The notes beneath the pieces were generated by a model. That model worked only from the letters and a program-made list of their open reading frames with translations. It did not search any database and was not told where the DNA came from. Made by a program: the position numbers and the translations under genes. A stretch of DNA of 64,000 nt. It comes from Halalkalicoccus sp. NIPERK01. GTDB taxonomy: Archaea; Halobacteriota; Halobacteria; Halobacteriales; Halalkalicoccaceae. Shown piece by piece: positions 1 through 7,339 of this stretch. Position 1 is the stretch's first letter; each line of letters opens with the position of its first letter. The DNA is taken from assembly GCF_030287405.1 (NCBI RefSeq), contig NZ_JASVVV010000002.1, positions 496,001 to 560,000 of the forward strand, given 5' to 3'.

Positions 1-253
1 CCAGGTCGACGCCGCGGTAGTCGTCGGGGAGGCCGGCGAGGTACCCGCGGGCGCTCTCGGCGAGTCCGGTCGCACCCGCCCAGTTGCGGGTCCGGGCGTG
101 ATGGATCGCGGCGGTGTACTGGATCAGTCCGTGGAGCAGGCGCTCGTCGTCGCCCTCGGGGCAGTCGAGCCAGACGGGTTCCCACGCGTCGTGAGCGGCG
201 TGATGGAAGCCGGCGTTGTAGAGGGCGATCCCCGCTCGCAGCGGTCGGTCCAT
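1..253 (-). CDS. DUF309-family protein, C-terminus beyond window edge
   Basis: The minus-strand frame opens at an ATG at 253 and runs off the left edge. The start of the protein carries FHHAAHDAWEPVW, the helix characteristic of DUF309 proteins (Gly/His-rich followed by HD/HE-x-WE-x-W), then a second helix with GLIQYTAAIHHARTRNWAGA. DUF309 is a small all-helical family of unknown function common in haloarchaea. About 84 residues are visible. The plus-strand frame over the same bases is a shadow. Family assignment rests on motif recognition. Confidence 0.8.
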   Translation of the reverse strand, partial: MDRPLRAGIALYNAGFHHAAHDAWEPVWLDCPEGDDERLLHGLIQYTAAIHHARTRNWAGATGLAESARGYLAGLPDDYRGVDL

Positions 254-439
254 ACGACTCGTTCGCCCCGCGCCGAGTAGCGTCTGTCGGTCGGTCCCGG
301 TATAACCGGCCTGCACTAGCAAGCGCCGCCTATCTCCGATATGTCGTATTTGATAGTGGTGGCATGAACATCACTCATGTCGGTCGACAGACGGCGCACG
401 TACGGACGAGCGTCGCGAACGAACGGGAAGGTGTGAGTC

Positions 440-586
440 ATGCTTGAACTCGCGATCCTGTTCTTCATCCTCGCGATCGTCGCCGGGGCTCTCGGTGCCG
501 GCGGGATCGCAGGAATGTCGATGACGATCGCCAAGTGGCTGGTCATCGCGTTTCTGGTCCTGGCGGTCGTCTCGTTCCTCCTGTGA
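440..586 (+). CDS. DUF1328-type small membrane protein (48 aa)
   Basis: The 48-residue protein begins [20 protein letters not shown] and is almost wholly hydrophobic, with two predicted membrane segments separated by a Gly/Ala/Met-rich turn (about residues 20-29). This size, the Gly-rich turn and the final [12 protein letters not shown] match the YtjA/DUF1328 family of small inner-membrane proteins of unknown function. It is monocistronic, with the next gene convergent. The ATG follows a short purine-rich stretch. Confidence 0.8.
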   Translation: MLELAILFFILAIVAGALGAGGIAGMSMTIAKWLVIAFLVLAVVSFLL

Positions 587-605
587 GGCGCCGGCCCCAC
601 AGGGG

Positions 606-737
606 TTACGAGAGGCTGTAGTGACCCGATCGTCCGGGGATGTGGTCCGCGCCGTGGCAGATACCGCAGGTCCACGTCTCCCCATCGTATGACCCGATGG
701 TCTTCGCTCCACACCACCCACAGTAGTGCTCTTGCAT
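606..737 (-). CDS. Small zinc-ribbon protein (43 aa)
   Basis: The 43-residue frame MQEHYCGWCGAKTIGSYDGE... has two CxxC knuckles (CGWC near residue 6 and CGIC near residue 25) followed by a His, so it should bind one zinc. The spacing of about 16 residues between knuckles is typical of haloarchaeal mini zinc ribbons. Upstream on the minus strand an AT-rich stretch near 757-775 could be the promoter. Its function is unknown. It converges with the DUF1328 gene. Confidence 0.65.
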   Translation of the reverse strand: MQEHYCGWCGAKTIGSYDGETWTCGICHGADHIPGRSGHYSLS

Positions 738-1155
738 ACACATGTGTCTAGCGTTACCACGGTAAATGTTTTACTTGACGAAACTGACATGAGCGGGTCG
801 AGACGCGGTCGCTCGCGCGGTCGTCGTGGCGTCCGAACCCGCGTTCGAGAGGAACGCTCCCCTATCCCGGTAAGACCGTCCTAGCGTGGATCGGACCCCG
901 TCAAGAGGGGGCTACCCGTGTCGCCCGCCCCCTCGTGGCCCGAAACGTGTTCGATGAAGTGAGAGGCGACCTCGTGAGGAACGTGCGTCCGGTCGCGAAC
1001 CGTACAGAACCGAACGTCCCGCCGACGACCGGCGGCGAAGCCGCCGGTGACGAAGCGAGTGTGGTGCAAGTCAGGCCACGGATGAAATGAACGTCCTGAC
1101 GGAGTCTCACACGAGCGTAGCGAGTGTGAGGCACGTCAGGACCGAACGAAGTGAG
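738..1155. other. Gene-free stretch with inverted repeats
   Basis: I see no convincing gene here. The right part holds repeated haloarchaeal intergenic motifs, including an inverted repeat whose arms are CTCACAC (about 1105-1111) and GTGTGAG (about 1124-1130), and an inverted repeat with arms GTCAGGAC/GTCCTGAC between about 1134 and 1164. It also holds a 13-bp copy of the adjacent tRNA 3' end (separate entry). Confidence 0.5.
1092..1104. repeat. 13-bp direct copy of the tRNA-Arg(GCG) 3' end
   Basis: CGTCCTGACGGAG at 1092-1104 is identical and in the same orientation to 1156-1168, the discriminator, acceptor and T-stem bases at the 3' end of the adjacent tRNA gene. A copy just downstream of a tRNA 3' end is what a collapsed integrase attachment site would leave. 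It is short and could be local duplication. Confidence 0.45.
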
Positions 1156-1228
1156 CGTCCTGACGGAGATTTGAACTCCGGTCACAGGCTCCGCAAGCCC
1201 GTAGGATGGTCCACTACCCTACCAGGAC
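1156..1228 (-). tRNA. tRNA-Arg (anticodon GCG)
   Basis: Read on the minus strand this folds as a 73-nt cloverleaf. The acceptor GTCCTGG pairs with TCAGGAC (one G-U), the anticodon stem is CGGGC/GCCTG with loop TTGCGGA, and the T arm is CGGAG-TTCAAAT-CTCCG, with discriminator G. Anticodon GCG reads CGC arginine codons, which are common in this genome. CCA is not encoded. A TA-rich motif near 1250 on the upstream side may be the promoter. Confidence 0.88.
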
Positions 1229-1323
1229 TCATCCCGACGTATGCCGGTTCCGGTTAAAGGGGTTACGATCCGACCCCGTCTTACCACGGCGTGACCGCCC
1301 GGACTAACCCATAAGTTATCGTA

Positions 1324-1335
1324 ATTTTATATATT
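1324..1335 (+). promoter_or_regulatory. TATA box for the exported protein gene
   Basis: TTTTATATATTA lies about 36 bases before the GTG at 1366. With the usual archaeal spacing, transcription would begin about 10 bases before that codon, so the transcript would be nearly leaderless. This supports 1366 as the start. Confidence 0.55.
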
Positions 1336-1365
1336 AATTCCGTTTTGTTTCTGCCGTGATCGATC

Positions 1366-2721
1366 GTGAGCGGTCCTGAGCCGGGACGGTGTACTCCTCC
1401 CACCGAGGATGGTCGTGGTGTGACACGCCGGTCGGTTCTGGCCGCCGTCTCGGTGGCCGCCACGGCGATCACCCCGGCGCTGGGCGGGTCGAGGACGGGT
1501 ACGATCGGATCGACGGACGCAGAGCGAGCGTTCGATCCGACCCGCCACGGCTTCGGGTTTTATAACTGGCGCGTCAGCGAGGGGCCGTACCCCGGGACGC
1601 GCACCGAAACCGTCGACGACGGGTGGCGAGAGGCGTTCGAGCGTGCGTTCGATCGACCGCTGTCGGACCTCCCCGAGGGGTTCGTCGAGGGGCTCTCCCG
1701 GCACGCCCGCGAGGGACTGCTCGAGGCGGTCCGGACCAACGGCTACTGTTACGGGATGATCTTCGCCGCCCAGCGGTACTTCGAACGCCCGGAGACGATC
1801 CCCGCCGACTTCGAGACGGCGAGCGGGATCACCCACCCGAACGCACCCCAGTCCGTCGAGGGGACGCCGATCCTCGACGACCTCGTCGAGTACCAGACCG
1901 CACAGTACACCGATCCCCACGCGTGGCTCGGCCGGTACGCCCTGCTCGATGCCTCGCTGATCGACTACGACGCCCAACTCGCCGACCTGCTGGCGGCCGT
2001 CGACGCGTTCGGCACCGCCGCCATCACGCTGTTCTCCGAGCAGACGGCCCGCTCGCACCAGGTGCTCGTCTACGACTACGAGCGCCGGCCCGGTCGGGTC
2101 GTCCTGCGCGCGTACAACCCGAACTACACCGCCGAGAGCTACGAGGAGTTCACCTACACCGTCGAGATCGATACCCGAGGCCCGAGTCCGGTCCCCCTGC
2201 CGGTCGAGTACGGACCGCGCTACGACCAGTTCATTCACAACGAGTACGACCGGATGATCCGGGCCCGACGCGACCCCTCCGGACCGCTCGCCGACGGGGG
2301 AGCGCTCTACGACCGCGTGTTCGGGACGACGCTGTTCGTCGCGGCGGATCCCGCAGTCGGGACGAGCGTCGTCGATCCGACGGGGCGGCGACTCGAACAC
2401 ACCACCGGCCCCGAACCGCTTCACTACCGTTACGGGGCGTCCACCGGCACCTACACGATCGCGCTGACCGGCCAGGACGGCGGCGAGTACGCCCTCGACG
2501 TCTACGCCGGCAGCGAGCATCACGAGTTCCTCGACGAGACGATCGAGGGTTCGATCGCGGCGGGCGAGACCGAACGCTACGAGGTGACGATCGACGACGG
2601 AGGGGCGGCCCTCGCGACCGGCGTGGGCGGGACGGCCGCCCTCGGCGCGATCGGCGCGAGTTACGCGGTTCGGCGCGGGCGGGCCAGCCGACGCGATCGC
2701 CCCGAGACGAACGGCCCGTAG
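1366..2721 (+). CDS. Tat-exported protein, possible papain-fold hydrolase
   Basis: The 451-residue protein starts at GTG 1366, with an alternative GTG at 1420 directly before the twin-arginine motif TRRSVLAAV. The Tat motif is followed by a hydrophobic core, so export of a folded protein is expected. Near residue 127 there is NGYCYGMIFAAQRYF, a Cys at the start of a helix. About 100 residues later come SHQVLVYDYE and then AYNPN. This Cys, His, Asn order resembles the catalytic residues of C39/papain-like hydrolases. Near the C-terminus a Gly/Ala-rich hydrophobic segment is followed by arginines, which would suit a membrane anchor. No close family is recognised, so the enzymatic role is inference. 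Confidence 0.75.
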   Translation: MSGPEPGRCTPPTEDGRGVTRRSVLAAVSVAATAITPALGGSRTGTIGSTDAERAFDPTRHGFGFYNWRVSEGPYPGTRTETVDDGWREAFERAFDRPLSDLPEGFVEGLSRHAREGLLEAVRTNGYCYGMIFAAQRYFERPETIPADFETASGITHPNAPQSVEGTPILDDLVEYQTAQYTDPHAWLGRYALLDASLIDYDAQLADLLAAVDAFGTAAITLFSEQTARSHQVLVYDYERRPGRVVLRAYNPNYTAESYEEFTYTVEIDTRGPSPVPLPVEYGPRYDQFIHNEYDRMIRARRDPSGPLADGGALYDRVFGTTLFVAADPAVGTSVVDPTGRRLEHTTGPEPLHYRYGASTGTYTIALTGQDGGEYALDVYAGSEHHEFLDETIEGSIAAGETERYEVTIDDGGAALATGVGGTAALGAIGASYAVRRGRASRRDRPETNGP

Positions 2722-2898
2722 TTCGCGGCTGTGACCCCCAGTAGCCGGTCGAAACGACCACTCCTCGGCCGTCGAGCGCCCCGATCGACCGAACGGGCCG
2801 GGCAAGCAGAGGGTTTATTTCTCCGATTCCCATAGGTGTGATCGACGCATCATTCGGACGAGTTTTGGGACGGTTACGGATGCGGAACGTCGATATAG

Positions 2899-4167
2899 AT
2901 GGCAACAGATCACGCACGACGGAGCAGGCTAGCCGAGGTATCGGAAGCGATCAAAGAGTACGGGTTGGCGTTCGTGATGGTCGCGAGTTACTTCGGGTCG
3001 GGATCGGTGTTCATCGCGAGCCAGGCGGGCGTCGCCCACGGCTACACGCTGTTGTGGGCGGTCGTCGGCGCGGCGCTGCTGGGCTTCATGGCCCAGGACA
3101 TGAGCGCCCGACTGGGGATCCACGGCACCTCGCTGATGAAGTTCATCAGGGCGAAACTCGGACGCGGCGGCGCGACGGCGGTCGCGCTGTTCCTCTCGAT
3201 CGGGTGTGTCGCCTGGACGCTCGGGCTGGTCGCCGCCGTCGGTGCCGGCGTGCAGTTCCTCTCGGGCGGGGCGATCGCCTGGCAGCCCGTCGCGGTCGCC
3301 ACGACGTTCGTCGCGATCGGCGTCGGCCTCCTCGACTACGAGATGGTCGAGAACGTCATGATCGCCATGATGCTCGCGCTGATGGTGATCTACCTGGTCG
3401 TCATGCTCCCGAGCGGCGCGGACCCGACGGCGGTCGCGGCGGGGTTCGTCCCGAGCGTCGAGAACGCCGCGGCGCTGACGGTCGCGGCGGGATTGCTGGG
3501 GACCACGGCGCTGTGGCCCAACTTCTTCCTCGAGTCGATCCTCGTCGAGAACAAGGGCTGGACCGACGAGTCGGACCTCCCGACGATGCGAAAGGACCTC
3601 GCGGTCGGCTACGCCGTCGGCGGGGTCACGACGATGGCGATCCTGATCGTCTCGGCGGCGATCCTGCCCGCGCTCGGCTACACGGCGCTCGATACGTTCA
3701 TGACGCCCGGCGAGGCGCTCGTCGAGGTGTTCGGCGCGTGGGCGATGGTTCTCTTCATCGCCGGGGCCGCGGCGGCGGCGTTCAACAGCATCATCCCGAT
3801 CATGTGGACGCCCGCCTACATCGTCCCGCAGGCGCTCGGCCACGAACCGACCAAGGACGGGCGGCTGTTCAGACTCGTCTTCGCGGCCGGGACGGGACTG
3901 GGCGTGCTCTCGCCGGTCATCTCGGCGGCGCTCGGCCTCTCGGTCGTCGACATGGTGATCCTCTTTCCGACCTACAACGGCATCTTCGCGCTGCCGCTGG
4001 CGGCGGTGCTCCTGTTCTGGGCCGTCAACGACCGCGGGACCATGGGCGAGTACACCAACACCCTGAAGCTCAACCTCGTCAACGCGACGCTCGTGTTGCT
4101 CGCGGTCGTGCTCGCGGCCCTCTCCATCCGGGACTTCATCGGCATGCTCTTCGGCGGCGGGCTGTAG
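2899..4167 (+). CDS. NRAMP-family transporter with altered metal site
   Basis: The 422-residue polytopic membrane protein has the NRAMP (MntH-like) layout with 11 or so hydrophobic segments. Its first segment aligns residue for residue with MntH through QAG..xGYxLLW and SARLGI. The metal-binding DPGN of segment 1 is replaced by GSGS, and the MPH of segment 6 by LWP (LLGTTALWPNFFLESILV). The usual Asp, Asn and Met ligands are therefore missing, so Mn/Fe transport cannot be assumed and another ion or solute is possible. A TATA-like TTTATTT at about 2814 lies upstream. The TauE/SafE gene follows after 106 bases on the same strand. Confidence 0.85.
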   Translation: MATDHARRSRLAEVSEAIKEYGLAFVMVASYFGSGSVFIASQAGVAHGYTLLWAVVGAALLGFMAQDMSARLGIHGTSLMKFIRAKLGRGGATAVALFLSIGCVAWTLGLVAAVGAGVQFLSGGAIAWQPVAVATTFVAIGVGLLDYEMVENVMIAMMLALMVIYLVVMLPSGADPTAVAAGFVPSVENAAALTVAAGLLGTTALWPNFFLESILVENKGWTDESDLPTMRKDLAVGYAVGGVTTMAILIVSAAILPALGYTALDTFMTPGEALVEVFGAWAMVLFIAGAAAAAFNSIIPIMWTPAYIVPQALGHEPTKDGRLFRLVFAAGTGLGVLSPVISAALGLSVVDMVILFPTYNGIFALPLAAVLLFWAVNDRGTMGEYTNTLKLNLVNATLVLLAVVLAALSIRDFIGMLFGGGL

Positions 4168-4273
4168 GCCGCCGCCTGCCGTCGATTCGGGTCCGAGACG
4201 TCGCGAACCGCGAGCGCCACACGCGTCGGCGTCGATCAGCAGACTTACGATCCCCGGCGGTTTTCGCCCGATA

Positions 4274-5041
4274 GTGTCGCTAGAACTCGCCGCGCTCCTC
4301 GCGCTGATCGCCCTGTTCGCGGGCGTCGGCATCACCGCGATCGGACCCGGCGGCGTCTTCGTGACGATCGCGCTGTTCGCGCTCGCGCCCCTCTCGGCGG
4401 CAGAGGTCGCGGGCACCGCGAGCGCGACGTTCGTCGCGACCGGCCTGCTGGGGAGCCTCGTCTATTTCCAGTCCGGCGAGTTCGCACAGGGGTACGCCCG
4501 CGAGATGGCGATCGTCCTGAGCGCGACGAGCATCGTCGGGGCGCTCGCGGGCTCGCAGCTCAACCTCCTCTTGCCCGAGCGCGTCTTCGGCTACCTCCTG
4601 TCGCTGTTCGTCGCCACCATCGGCGCGGTGATCGTCTACCGCGAGCGGGTCGGACTGAAGCCCTCGAACCGGCTCGACGTCGTCCCCGACCGCCAGCGCC
4701 GGATACTCGTCGGCGGGGTCGGCCTCGGAATCGGCGTGCTCGGCGGTCTGCTCGGCGTCGGCGGTCCCGTCGTCGCCGTGCCGGTGCTGGTGGTCCTGGG
4801 CGTGCCCATGCTCGTCGCGGTCGCCGTCGCGCAGGTCCAGTCGATCTTCATCTCGTCGTTCGCGACCGTCGGCTACGCGCTCTCGGGCGCGGTGTCGATC
4901 CCCGTCGCGCTCGTGGTCGGGGTCCCACAGCTCGTGGGCGTCGTCGCCGGCTGGAAGGTCGCCCACCTGGTCGATCCCCACCTGCTTCGGATCGTCCTCG
5001 GGGTCGTGCTGGTGGGCGTCTCGCCGCTGCTCCTGCTCTGA
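4274..5041 (+). CDS. TauE/SafE family permease
   Basis: The 255-residue membrane protein starts at GTG 4274. It has the two-fold repeat typical of TauE/SafE (DUF81) permeases: an N-terminal half with GITAIGPGGVFVTIALF and a C-terminal half with LGVGGPVVAVPVLVVLGV, about eight membrane segments in all. The family is associated with export or uptake of small sulfur or carboxylate anions such as sulfite and sulfoacetate. The substrate here is unknown. It follows the NRAMP-like gene on the same strand, but no functional link is evident. Confidence 0.85.
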   Translation: MSLELAALLALIALFAGVGITAIGPGGVFVTIALFALAPLSAAEVAGTASATFVATGLLGSLVYFQSGEFAQGYAREMAIVLSATSIVGALAGSQLNLLLPERVFGYLLSLFVATIGAVIVYRERVGLKPSNRLDVVPDRQRRILVGGVGLGIGVLGGLLGVGGPVVAVPVLVVLGVPMLVAVAVAQVQSIFISSFATVGYALSGAVSIPVALVVGVPQLVGVVAGWKVAHLVDPHLLRIVLGVVLVGVSPLLLL

Positions 5042-5371
5042 AAAGGAAAGCCCTCACTCGGCGCTGGCGCGCCTCGTTCGCCCTTTGCATGTCCAAGAAA
5101 AGACCGCAGAGCGGTCTTTTCGGGCTGAGCGATGGCGGAGCCATCGCGAGGTCCGCGGGAACTACGTTCCCGCGAGATCAAGAAAATCTCCGATTTTCTA
5201 TGACCGCCAGGCCCGCACCGCAGCCGCTCGATCGAGCGGCTGCTCTCAGGGGACCTGCCCTCCCCCGCCCCGCGAGTGCGGCCGCCGAACGTGCCGCCCG
5301 CACTCGCGCCGGCCACCGCACCGCTCCCGACAGCCCCCGCGCTTTTGCCGTGGGCCCTCGTAGCTACCGGC
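5042..5371. other. Intergenic region rich in hairpins
   Basis: No gene is convincing in these 330 bases. Open frames here lack coding character. The left half is filled by four tight hairpins (next entry), and near 5224-5239 there is a further palindrome centred on GCTCGATCGAGC. The first hairpin could end transcription from the TauE/SafE gene. Confidence 0.55.
5098..5199. repeat. Array of four perfect hairpins with 3-base loops
   Basis: Four successive perfect inverted repeats are present: 5098-5120 (10-bp stem AAAAGACCGC, loop AGA), 5129-5147 (8-bp stem GCGATGGC, loop GGA), 5154-5174 (9-bp stem CGCGGGAAC, loop TAC) and 5181-5199 (8-bp stem AGAAAATC, loop TCC). Spacers are 8, 6 and 6 bases. 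Stem sequences differ, so this is a shared architecture, not a sequence repeat. A similar pair occurs at 21341-21392. Confidence 0.85.
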
Positions 5372-5779
5372 ATGGCAGAGAGGATACTCGTCCCGATCGA
5401 CGACTCGGACCGATCGACGGAAGCGATGGAGTTCGCCTTCGACCGGAACCAGGACGCCACCTTCGTCGCGTTACACGTCCACGAACCCGTCTACGGCGAG
5501 GGGTTCGCGTGGCGCGAGCGCGACGAGAAGGCCGACGACGAGGTCGAGCAACTGTTCGCCCACGCCGAGGAACTCGCCGCGGAACACGGCGTCGCGCTCG
5601 AGACCGTCAGCAGCGAGGGGAGACCCTCCGACGAGATCGTCGAGTACGCCGAGGAGAACCCGATCGACTCGATCGTCATGGGGTCGCACGGCCGGTCGGG
5701 GGCCTCGCGGGTCCTCCTGGGGAGCGTCGCCGAGACGGTCACCCGTCGCTCGCCCGTTCCCGTCACCGTCGTCAGATAG
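5372..5779 (+). CDS. Universal stress protein (UspA family)
   Basis: The 135-residue protein starts at ATG 5372 (MAERILVPIDDSDRSTEAME). A longer upstream extension in the same frame lacks similarity and is ignored. The single USP domain has the first-strand Asp and the nucleotide-binding loop GSHGRSGASRVLLGSVAETV, matching G-2x-G-9x-G-S, so ATP binding is likely. Its role in stress physiology is unspecified. It is monocistronic. Confidence 0.9.
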   Translation: MAERILVPIDDSDRSTEAMEFAFDRNQDATFVALHVHEPVYGEGFAWRERDEKADDEVEQLFAHAEELAAEHGVALETVSSEGRPSDEIVEYAEENPIDSIVMGSHGRSGASRVLLGSVAETVTRRSPVPVTVVR

Positions 5780-5859
5780 GAGCGAAACCGGCCGACTAGA
5801 CCGGGTTCGCGGGGCAACGACAACGCTTATGCGCGCGCCACGACACCGTTTTCACGAGA

Positions 5860-7305
5860 ATGGGCGCGATAGAGGACGTGTATTCGGACCTCGAGACGGA
5901 CGTCTCCCTCGAGGAGTTCGAGGAGGCCGTCGAGGCGAAGGTCGAGCAGATGGGCGGGCTCGCCGACGAGGAGACCGCGGCGATGCTGATCGCCCACGAA
6001 CTGCGCGACGAGGAGGTCGAGGGGATCGCGGACGTCGAACCCGGCATGGACGAAGCGAAGTTCCTCGCGAAGGTCACGGGCGTCGGCGAGCTGCGCACCT
6101 TCGAGCGCGACGACGACGAGGACGGCATGGTGATCAACGTCGAGGCCGCGGACGCGACCGGTTCGGTCAGGCTGGCGTTCTGGGACGAACAGGCGAAGGC
6201 GATCGAGGAGGAGGGCATGGAGCCGGGCACCATCCTCCGGGTGAAGGGCCGCCCCAAGGAGGGGTACAACGGACTCGAGGTGAGCGTCACCCAGGCCGAG
6301 GAGGACCCCGACGCCGAGGTCGACGTCCAGATTCAGGACACCTACCGGATCGAGGACCTCTCGATGGGGCTGTCGGACGTCGACGTCCGGGGAAAGGTGC
6401 TCGCGACCGACTCGATCCGCACCTTCGACCGGGACGACGGCTCCGAAGGGAGGGTGGCGAACCTCACGCTCGGCGACGAGACCGGGCGGATCCGCGTGAC
6501 CCTCTGGGACGAGCGCACCGCGGCCGTCGAGGAACTGTCTCCCAACCAGTCCGTCGAGGTCGTCGACGGCTACGTCCGGGAGCGAAACGACGACCTCGAA
6601 CTCCACGTCGGCAATCGGGGCGCGATCGAGGGGATAGACGAGGAGATCGAGTACGTCCCCGAGACGACGCCGATCGAGGACCTCGAGATCGAGGACGTCG
6701 CGGACATCGGCGGCGTGGTCCGATCGGCGGATCCCAAGCGGACGTTCGACCGCGACGACGGCTCGGACGGGCAAGTGAGAAACGTCCGGATCCAGGACGA
6801 GACCGGCGATATCCGTGTCGCTTTGTGGGGCGAGAAGGCCGACATCGACCTGGGTCCCGGAGACACCGTCCAGTTCGCCGACGTGGAGATCCAGGACGGC
6901 TGGCAGGACGACATCGAGGCCTCGGCGGGCTGGCGCTCGACGGTGACGGTCACCGACGCCGGCTCCGGGCCCGCCCCCACTTCGGGCCCGGCGGCCGGCG
7001 GAGGCGACTCGGGTTCGGCCGACCTCTCGTCGTTCGGCGGCGACGGGCCGGCCACCGACGCCGAGGAACCGTCGAAGTCCGAGGGAGCGCCGGAGGCGAC
7101 CGGATCGGCCGGGTCCGATACCGGCGGCGACGGTAAGGTCGTCGAGTTCACCGGGACGGTGGTCCAGCCGGGCGATCCGGCGAAACTCGACGACGGCGAG
7201 GAGACCGTCACCGTCCTCACGAGCGAGAAGCTCTCGCTGGGCGAGGAGGTCACGGTGCGGGGACCGATTCGCGAGGGGCGGATCGACGCCGAGGACGTCG
7301 TTTAG
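5860..7305 (+). CDS. rpaC: Replication protein A, RpaC-type (ssDNA-binding)
   Basis: The 481-residue acidic protein has an N-terminal helical region (1-65) and three OB folds, at about 68-150, 170-260 and 275-365. Each carries the signature TFERDDDEDG/TFDRDDGSEG...GxVRLAFWDE. A low-complexity Gly/Ser/Pro linker (about 370-420) leads to a small C-terminal OB-like domain. It binds single-stranded DNA in replication and repair. The stand-alone gene without a partner RPA-associated protein, and its neighbourhood with histone and deacetylase genes, match the haloarchaeal RpaC type. That paralogue assignment comes from memory. A TATA-like CTTATG about 35 bases upstream suggests a leaderless start at ATG 5860. 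Confidence 0.88.
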   Translation: MGAIEDVYSDLETDVSLEEFEEAVEAKVEQMGGLADEETAAMLIAHELRDEEVEGIADVEPGMDEAKFLAKVTGVGELRTFERDDDEDGMVINVEAADATGSVRLAFWDEQAKAIEEEGMEPGTILRVKGRPKEGYNGLEVSVTQAEEDPDAEVDVQIQDTYRIEDLSMGLSDVDVRGKVLATDSIRTFDRDDGSEGRVANLTLGDETGRIRVTLWDERTAAVEELSPNQSVEVVDGYVRERNDDLELHVGNRGAIEGIDEEIEYVPETTPIEDLEIEDVADIGGVVRSADPKRTFDRDDGSDGQVRNVRIQDETGDIRVALWGEKADIDLGPGDTVQFADVEIQDGWQDDIEASAGWRSTVTVTDAGSGPAPTSGPAAGGGDSGSADLSSFGGDGPATDAEEPSKSEGAPEATGSAGSDTGGDGKVVEFTGTVVQPGDPAKLDDGEETVTVLTSEKLSLGEEVTVRGPIREGRIDAEDVV

Positions 7306-7339
7306 AACCCTTTTTGACCGCCGGGTCCGATGGTCCGGT

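Noticed and set aside
5089-5799. 236-residue frame through the hairpin array and USP gene
   Set aside because: Arg-rich out-of-frame translation of the USP gene.
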